Both the position numbers and the translations under genes were made by a program. A DNA stretch of 11,938 nucleotides, taken from contig JAOZRM010000091.1 of NCBI GenBank assembly GCA_029940175.1, positions 1 through 11,938 on the forward strand. Direction: 5' to 3'. Shown here one piece after another: positions 7,318 to 11,938 of the stretch. The stretch's first letter is position 1, and every line of letters begins with the position of its first letter. Origin of the DNA: Candidatus Sabulitectum sp. (GTDB lineage: Bacteria > Fermentibacterota > Fermentibacteria > Fermentibacterales > JCC-6). The notes under the pieces are model-generated. The model worked only from the letters and a program-made list of their open reading frames with translations, did no database searches and had not been told where the DNA came from.

Positions 7318-7785
7318 ATGGCTTTGAATGAGGATAGAGATTTTGTAATGGCTGATGAGCTTACCTATGTGGGATCGTCAGGTCTGGGTAAAGGAACCAT
7401 GCTTGGAACACATGATCAGTTATTGCTCATGCCGATTGAGATCGTTCAGGTTTCAGATTATAGACGCTACAGAACAGAGACAAAAACATGGAGTCTGGAA
7501 GGTAAAGATCCCGGGGAGAAGATCAGGAACTTTGTGTCGGAAGATGGCGTAAGTACCAGTGACCTTAATGGTATGATGAAAGATATAGCGGCCAAGATGG
7601 GTGGGGCAGTGCTCCATGACCTTTCACAGATCAGAAGACTGAAGGTAAAGAACAGCCTTTTCAGCAGGGGTATCTACCTCAACAAAAAAGACAGCAACGT
7701 AGGGTGGACCGGCTATCCGTTGAAGAAGCAGGATGCAGTGGCTTTCCAGGAATTCTACAGAGGACACCCGGCAGCGCAGCAGTAG
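7318..7785 (+). CDS. small soluble protein, possibly PH-like
   Basis: A 155-residue soluble protein without signal peptide or membrane segment. The ATG at 7318 is preferred over an in-frame GTG at 7312 because AAGGGGG (7306-7312) gives normal spacing only to the ATG. The layout resembles bacterial PH-like or GRAM-like domains. An early strand segment with KGTMLGTHDQLLLMPIEIV is followed by alternating polar and hydrophobic strands, then LSQIRRLKVKNSLFSRG, then a final helix near DAVAFQEFYRG. That is an inference from pattern alone; no catalytic motif is visible. It follows the small lipoprotein gene by 48 bases and probably shares its transcript, so one protein may act at the membrane and the other inside the cell. 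The product could also simply be an orphan protein. Confidence 0.7.
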   Translation: MALNEDRDFVMADELTYVGSSGLGKGTMLGTHDQLLLMPIEIVQVSDYRRYRTETKTWSLEGKDPGEKIRNFVSEDGVSTSDLNGMMKDIAAKMGGAVLHDLSQIRRLKVKNSLFSRGIYLNKKDSNVGWTGYPLKKQDAVAFQEFYRGHPAAQQ

Positions 7786-7906
7786 CCCGGGAACTCGGTA
7801 TCCACTTGATTGCAAATTGGGTATTATATGCAAGAATTTGATGTAAGAGCGAAATACCTTGAGTATTTATTAAAGACAGTTCATAGAATTACGGAAGCAG
7901 GCAACC

Positions 7907-9190
7907 ATGAATACAAATTTTTTTGTGTTTTTTCTAGCAATGTTTGTGTTAGTTGCTGGATGTAATGAAGATTCTCCGGCTTCTCCTGATGTTCCCCCTG
8001 ATGTATCTGTATTGCAGATCGATAGCCTGAGCTATACTGAAACGTATTTTAGCTGGACAGAATGTAATAGCGATAATTTTGAGTCTTACAGGCTGTATAG
8101 CTCCTTATCGGAGGGGGTGGCTTTGCAGGATACCATTTCTATGACTTGTGTTTTTTCAGAATTCGATTCTACTTTTACAACTTGCATTGACTCTACCTTT
8201 GCTCCTGGAATTCAATATTATTACGCGTTAGTAACCCGAAATGCAGATGGCCTTTGCAGTTGGAGTAATGAAGTTTCTTCCCGCTTTCAACCTGATTGCC
8301 CTGATTCTGTAACAGCTTCAATGTCACTTTCCGGCCCCCGATCAATCTGTTTCACACCAAATGGTAATTATGCTTATGTGTCTGGTTTTCTGGGATATAT
8401 ATATGTGATTGATACAGTATCATTTACACTTGTTAATACTATAGAGCATATTCAATATACTGATCAGATGTGTATGCTGCCTTCGGGGAATTTTGTTTAC
8501 GCAGTTCAGTATGAGAATACAGATATTTATCAATCAACAATGGTTGTTATCAATACAGCCACAAATTCTATTGTTAAAGTTTTTGATATTGGCTTGAGTT
8601 CCCGAGGGTTGTGTACGGTACCTGGAAAAGATCTTGTTTATGTGTGCAATTCCGGCGAAGAATCGATATACGCAATAGATACTCAACTTCATGCAGTTGT
8701 AGATACTATCGAGACAGGTTCATACAACACAAGATCGATCTGTTCCGTTCCCTCAGGTGAATTTGTTTATGCAACAAGAACTAACTCAGATGATGTTATT
8801 GTAATAAGCACTGAAACTAACGAGATCGTTGAAACAATCCCCATTGGATACGCTTCACCTGGTTCGATTGTATCTGTTCCATCCGGAGAATTTGTTTTTG
8901 TTGCAACCTGGGATGGTCATATAGGTGTTATTCGCACTTTTGATAACATCTTAATAAAAACTTTCAACTCATACGGGTCAATTTCGCAATTATGCTGCCA
9001 CCCGGACGGTAAATATATTTATGCAGTAGGCTCTCGTGAGGGTGTTGCTATAATTGATACAGATCTGATGCAAAGAGTTGGCGAAATTGATTCTCCTGTT
9101 ACTAGCTCTTTCGGTATTGCCTCGAATCCAACAGGAGAGCAATTCTATGTTGCTGCAAGCTCAGGAGATTTGATGTTCTTAATCGAGTAG
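7907..9190 (+). CDS. lipoprotein with Fn3-like domain and seven-bladed YncE-like propeller
   Basis: A 427-residue surface or periplasmic lipoprotein. The hydrophobic N-terminus ends in the lipobox LVAGC (15-19). Residues about 32-128 look like one fibronectin type III domain: the FSW strand near 48-50, ESYRLYSS at 59-66, then YYYALVTRNADG and SWSNEVS near the end. From about 145 to the C-terminus there are seven repeats of the YVTN/YncE type, each with a core such as SVPSGEFVYA and a following VIDT-like strand. Seven repeats make a complete propeller. The family serves in binding rather than catalysis, though relatives accompany extracellular enzymes. The gene is visibly AT-richer than its neighbours and unusually rich in cysteine for a lipoprotein, which suggests recent transfer. 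Only a weak GGAAG (7893-7897) precedes the ATG. Confidence 0.85.
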   Translation: MNTNFFVFFLAMFVLVAGCNEDSPASPDVPPDVSVLQIDSLSYTETYFSWTECNSDNFESYRLYSSLSEGVALQDTISMTCVFSEFDSTFTTCIDSTFAPGIQYYYALVTRNADGLCSWSNEVSSRFQPDCPDSVTASMSLSGPRSICFTPNGNYAYVSGFLGYIYVIDTVSFTLVNTIEHIQYTDQMCMLPSGNFVYAVQYENTDIYQSTMVVINTATNSIVKVFDIGLSSRGLCTVPGKDLVYVCNSGEESIYAIDTQLHAVVDTIETGSYNTRSICSVPSGEFVYATRTNSDDVIVISTETNEIVETIPIGYASPGSIVSVPSGEFVFVATWDGHIGVIRTFDNILIKTFNSYGSISQLCCHPDGKYIYAVGSREGVAIIDTDLMQRVGEIDSPVTSSFGIASNPTGEQFYVAASSGDLMFLIE

Positions 9191-9264
9191 TGAACAACAG
9201 GAATTTGAATCTTTCTCCACCGGTACATTTACCAGGACAGCTCATCCAGCCATGGCTCTTCTTC

Positions 9265-9296
9265 TTCTTGCAAAGATATGCAGGAGTAGTTTTTTT
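9265..9296 (+). terminator. possible intrinsic terminator after the propeller gene
   Basis: TTCTTGCA (9265-9272) pairs with TGCAGGAG (9279-9286), eight pairs including two G-U, around a six-base loop. A run of seven T follows at 9290-9296. The stem is modest, so efficiency is uncertain, but the position 75 bases after the stop is right. Confidence 0.4.
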
Positions 9297-9304
9297 GTCG
9301 GTTA

Positions 9305-9334
9305 TTGACAGATACCCTCTACAGGGCTTAATAT
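9305..9334 (+). promoter_or_regulatory. candidate promoter for the outer-membrane barrel gene
   Basis: A perfect TTGACA (9305-9310) is followed after 18 bases by TAATAT (9329-9334), or after 17 by TTAATA. The transcript would start near 9341 and have a leader of about 120 bases. That leader holds a 9-bp stem (GGTTGAAGA with TCTTCAGCC, one G-U, in the 9360-9400 region) and a perfect 12-base palindrome at 9422-9433. Confidence 0.5.
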
Positions 9335-9463
9335 TACTGTAGTAGGTGGTGTTTTGGAGGGGTTGAAGAAGACCAAACTGTTTCAAGTCTTCAGCCTCTA
9401 ATGAATCCACTTATTTTCTGTGCAGCATGCTGCTTCGCAGATGTGTTTAAATAAGGAGGGAAA

Positions 9464-10486
9464 ATGAGGAAAGTTCTAATCGTTCTGGCTCTGCTTGCTG
9501 TTGTATCATTCGCAAGTGATCCCAGACTCGCAGTGCTTGGTGGAGATGCCAGACTTCTGGTAAACGATTATCTTGAGATGTGGGCCTATCCAGGTATTAT
9601 CGGTGATTATGAGTTTATTACAGGCAGCAGCGAAACTGCCGGAAGTGATTCCGATGGATGGTTTGGTATAGTCGACGGCCTTGGTGGCAATGCTTATGGT
9701 GTTACCATTAATCACAACAACTACAGCCACGAGATTCTTTTCAGCCCCGGCGGTTGGGGAGCAATCCTTTCCATGGACTTCGATAAGTATCCTGAAGAAG
9801 ACGAAACTGTGAAAGAAATGGCTGTTGGTCTTGCATGGGGAACCGATGTTCCATTTCTTGCAGACTATTCAGACCTTGCCTTCGCAGCTGGCTTTGACAA
9901 GGAGACCCGAGACCTTGAAGATGATGAGTTCTGCAACAGTAATATGATGTTCGGCGCTTCTCTTCGTGGTCACGGTGATGATTTCTTCAACCTGTTCCCT
10001 ATCATAAGTGCAGGGTTTAATTCACACACCGTTGATGACTATGACGATTCTTCCATATCCACCACAACCATCAACTTTGATTTTGGCGCCGGTCGCAACA
10101 AGAAAGTTGGCGACAAGACCAATCTGATCCTTGGTGTGTTCGGAGCTCTTCAGTCCACAAGTCACAGTGGAGATTATGCTGAAGGTGCTACTCCTGATGC
10201 TGAGATGTCAATTGATCTTCCCAGAGTTTCCGGTGGAGTTGAGCAGGAGATCGGTAAGTGGCTGGTGTTCCGTGCTGGTGCTGTAAGCACTTCAACTTAC
10301 TACAAGAGCGGTGACTTCAACCAGTTCACTCACGATTTCGAGACCAACTTTGGTGTTGGCCTTCACTGGGATAATTTCATAATGGACGCAACCATCAGCG
10401 AGGGTTTCCTTCATGATGGTCCTTACATGGTTGGTGGAAATGACAATGGTTTCATGGGAAGCCTTGCAGCTACCTACAACTTCTAG
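9464..10486 (+). CDS. outer-membrane beta-barrel protein
   Basis: A 340-residue exported protein. MRKVLIVLALLAVVSFAS is a clear Sec signal, cut near Ser18. The mature protein is made of alternating strands with turns rich in Asp, Gly and Asn, and ends in TYNF. A C-terminal aromatic residue after alternating hydrophobics is the usual recognition signal for the BAM assembly machine. Length and composition fit a 12- to 16-strand barrel, but I cannot name the family or the transported substrate. The start is firm: AAGGAGG (9452-9458) stands at ideal spacing. The gene has its own candidate promoter and a strong terminator, so it is a single-gene unit and likely well expressed. Its codon use, with CTT and GGT prominent, differs visibly from the AT-rich gene before it. 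Confidence 0.8.
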   Translation: MRKVLIVLALLAVVSFASDPRLAVLGGDARLLVNDYLEMWAYPGIIGDYEFITGSSETAGSDSDGWFGIVDGLGGNAYGVTINHNNYSHEILFSPGGWGAILSMDFDKYPEEDETVKEMAVGLAWGTDVPFLADYSDLAFAAGFDKETRDLEDDEFCNSNMMFGASLRGHGDDFFNLFPIISAGFNSHTVDDYDDSSISTTTINFDFGAGRNKKVGDKTNLILGVFGALQSTSHSGDYAEGATPDAEMSIDLPRVSGGVEQEIGKWLVFRAGAVSTSTYYKSGDFNQFTHDFETNFGVGLHWDNFIMDATISEGFLHDGPYMVGGNDNGFMGSLAATYNF

Positions 10487-10502
10487 ACGAAACGTTATTA
10501 AT

Positions 10503-10530
10503 AAGGGCGTCCGCTTGCGGGCGCCCTTTT
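10503..10530 (+). terminator. strong intrinsic terminator
   Basis: An 11-bp stem (10503-10513 with 10518-10528, one G-T pair) closes on a CTTG loop and runs straight into TTTT (10527-10530). It lies 17 bases after the barrel gene stop and is a textbook Rho-independent terminator. Confidence 0.9.
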
Positions 10531-10597
10531 CTGCGGTCCTTCCTTTCTGTATGCTTTCTTCTGCAGGTTTTGTTTCTTAAGACATGGAGGGGTTGAT

Positions 10598-11734
10598 ATG
10601 AGAATTGCTGTTCTTGGAGCCGGTATGGTGGGAAGCGCTATAGCAATTGATCTGAGTAAAACATTTTCTGTTGTTGCAGCGGATATTGACAGAGAAGCTC
10701 TGGAACGTCTTAAAAAAAACCATGGGATTGATTGCATTCATTCTGATCTGCAGGATGAACAGGCCGTGCGGGATGTGATCAGAGATGTTGATATGGTGGT
10801 GAATGCAGTACCGGGGTTCATGGGGTACAAGACACTGAAAACCATAATTGGATCAGGCAGAAATGTTGTTGACATAGCATTCTTCCCTGAGGATTCTGCT
10901 CCACTTCACAGGCTTGCGAAGGAAATGGGTGTGATTGCCGTTACAGATATGGGTGTTGCACCGGGAATGTGCAATGTGATCTTCGGTTTTCATTATGCAA
11001 GGATAAAGGTGAATTCCTACCTGTGTCTGGTTGGAGGGCTGCCGAAAAAAAGAACATGGCCATGGGAGTACAAAGCACCCTTTTCTCCCTGTGATGTAAT
11101 CGAAGAGTATGTGAGACCTGCCCGATACAGAGAGAACAGTGTAGACGTTTCAAGACCGGCTCTTTCAGACCCGGAGCTGATCGAGTTCGATCAGTGCGGA
11201 ACCCTTGAGGCATGGAACAGTGATGGTTTGCGCTCGCTTCTTCGCAATATGCCGGATGTACCAGATATGAAGGAAAAGACAATGAGATGGCCGGGGCATA
11301 TAGAGAAAGCCCGAATTCTTCGGGAATCAGGTTTTTTCAGCTCTGTGCCTGTTGATGTGAATGGAGTGATGGTTTCACCATTGCAGATGACAGAAAAGAT
11401 CTTGTTCAGCGTGAAGAACTGGAAGCTTGGAGCCGAAGAGGCCGAATTCACTGTGATGCGTGTGGTGGTTGCAGGTGAGGAGAATGGCAGATCTGTTGAA
11501 TTCACCTGGGATCTTTATGACGAATACAATCTGGAAACAAAGACCTCATCCATGGCTCGTACAACCGGCTATGCCTGCACTGCAGCAGTGAATGCAGTAG
11601 TTCAAGGGCTTTACACGGAGACAGGTTTAAGCCCTGCTGAATACCTTGGCAAAGATGAAAGGTGTTTTGATTTCATGCTTAACTACCTGCGAGAGAGAAA
11701 TGTGATCTACACAGAGAAGAAAGAAACTCTCTGA
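10598..11734 (+). CDS. saccharopine dehydrogenase family enzyme, lysine 6-dehydrogenase-like
   Basis: A 378-residue cytoplasmic oxidoreductase. MRIAVLGAGMVGSA carries the Rossmann GAGMVG (7-12), and D29 at the end of the second strand favours NAD over NADP. Downstream landmarks match the saccharopine dehydrogenase/lysine 6-dehydrogenase group: TDMGVAPGMCNV (116-127), a VGGLP stretch, FDQCGTLEAWNSDG, RWPGHIEKARIL and the MARTTGY segment near the C-terminus. The length equals that of bacterial lysine 6-dehydrogenases (about 380), which deaminate lysine oxidatively to piperideine-6-carboxylate. Saccharopine or carboxynorspermidine dehydrogenase activity is possible, as the substrate residues cannot be read by eye. 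GGAGGGG (10585-10591) gives a firm start. The next gene begins 16 bases after the stop, so the two are probably in one operon. Confidence 0.85.
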   Translation: MRIAVLGAGMVGSAIAIDLSKTFSVVAADIDREALERLKKNHGIDCIHSDLQDEQAVRDVIRDVDMVVNAVPGFMGYKTLKTIIGSGRNVVDIAFFPEDSAPLHRLAKEMGVIAVTDMGVAPGMCNVIFGFHYARIKVNSYLCLVGGLPKKRTWPWEYKAPFSPCDVIEEYVRPARYRENSVDVSRPALSDPELIEFDQCGTLEAWNSDGLRSLLRNMPDVPDMKEKTMRWPGHIEKARILRESGFFSSVPVDVNGVMVSPLQMTEKILFSVKNWKLGAEEAEFTVMRVVVAGEENGRSVEFTWDLYDEYNLETKTSSMARTTGYACTAAVNAVVQGLYTETGLSPAEYLGKDERCFDFMLNYLRERNVIYTEKKETL

Positions 11735-11750
11735 ACAGCGAAGGACAGGA

Positions 11751-11938
11751 ATGGCTGAAAACCCTGAAGTTCTAAATCTTCAGCAAGCTATAGAAACACT
11801 TGAAAGTCAGCGTGACCTGCTGGGAGACCAGGTTGTTGATACTTCCCTGGCTGTTCTGCAGGAGAAGCTTAAACTTCTTCAGATCAAAAAGAAGGCTCCC
11901 GGAGAACAGTTGAGAAAATTTGCTACAGTTGTTTTTGA
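11751..11938 (+). CDS. N-terminus of a cyclase/ATPase signalling protein (truncated by window edge)
   Basis: The frame opens at ATG 11751 with AAGGA (11741-11745) and runs off the window after 62 codons. The start, LQQAIETLESQRDLLGDQVV, followed by LAVLQEKLKLLQ, is a short coiled-coil leader. It is typical of large adenylate/guanylate cyclase proteins with AAA and TPR regions, in which an RKxVTVLF-like segment then begins the cyclase domain. Here LRKFATVVF ends the visible part at exactly that point. The catalytic residues lie beyond the window, so the call rests on the leader alone. If correct, the full protein is probably about 1000 residues long and makes or senses a cyclic nucleotide. Confidence 0.6.
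   Translation, partial: MAENPEVLNLQQAIETLESQRDLLGDQVVDTSLAVLQEKLKLLQIKKKAPGEQLRKFATVVF

Noticed and set aside
9102..9410. 102-codon minus-strand ORF after the propeller gene
   Set aside because: It overlaps the propeller gene end, a likely terminator and a promoter, and its composition is not protein-like.
1..11938. CRISPR arrays, tRNA or rRNA genes, insertion sequences
   Set aside because: No regularly spaced repeats, no tRNA-like cloverleaf or rRNA stretches, and no transposase or terminal inverted repeats were seen.

Overview
The window looks like chromosomal DNA of a Gram-negative bacterium from an uncultured lineage, possibly one of the FCB-like candidate phyla. It encodes a type IV pilin, a beta-barrel outer-membrane protein ending in Phe, and two short lipobox proteins. 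Shine-Dalgarno (SD) sequences are mostly strong (GGAGG type) and base composition is moderate. The phylum call is an inference; there is no rRNA or marker gene to anchor it.

Layout. (1) 1-623 (+): the 3' part of a TPR-type gene interrupted by an in-frame TAA, so apparently a pseudogene. It converges with and overlaps by 12 bases (2) an AAA_14/DUF4143-family ATPase on the minus strand (612-about 2006), which has no convincing start site. (3) 1963-2204 (-): two overlapping short reading frames that look like a frameshifted gene remnant. (4) 2221-3119 (-): a two-gene operon with a GTGA overlap, holding a membrane-anchored pilin-like protein and a classical type IV pilin/pseudopilin, with a plausible promoter at 3173-3201. 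(5) 3202-3673: a divergent intergenic region. On the plus strand it carries a candidate promoter followed by a leader of about 315 nt packed with hairpins, a 10-bp long-range helix that competes with a local hairpin, and a short SD-led upstream ORF. This is the best candidate here for an undescribed element. (6) 3674-6631 (+): a 985-residue fusion of an N-terminal GNAT acetyltransferase with a very large beta-rich region, followed by a hairpin. (7) 6832-7785 (+): a small lipoprotein and a small soluble, possibly PH-like protein. (8) 7907-9190 (+): an AT-rich lipoprotein with an Fn3-like domain and a seven-bladed YncE-like propeller. (9) 9464-10486 (+): an outer-membrane barrel protein with its own promoter and a strong intrinsic terminator. 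(10) 10598-11734 (+): a saccharopine dehydrogenase/lysine 6-dehydrogenase-family enzyme. Its stop lies 16 bases before (11) the truncated 5' end of a protein resembling class III nucleotide cyclase/ATPase signalling proteins.

No single pathway unites the window. The common theme is envelope and surface proteins (pilin pair, two lipoproteins, outer-membrane barrel). They are interspersed with single-gene transcription units, and the left end shows gene decay.
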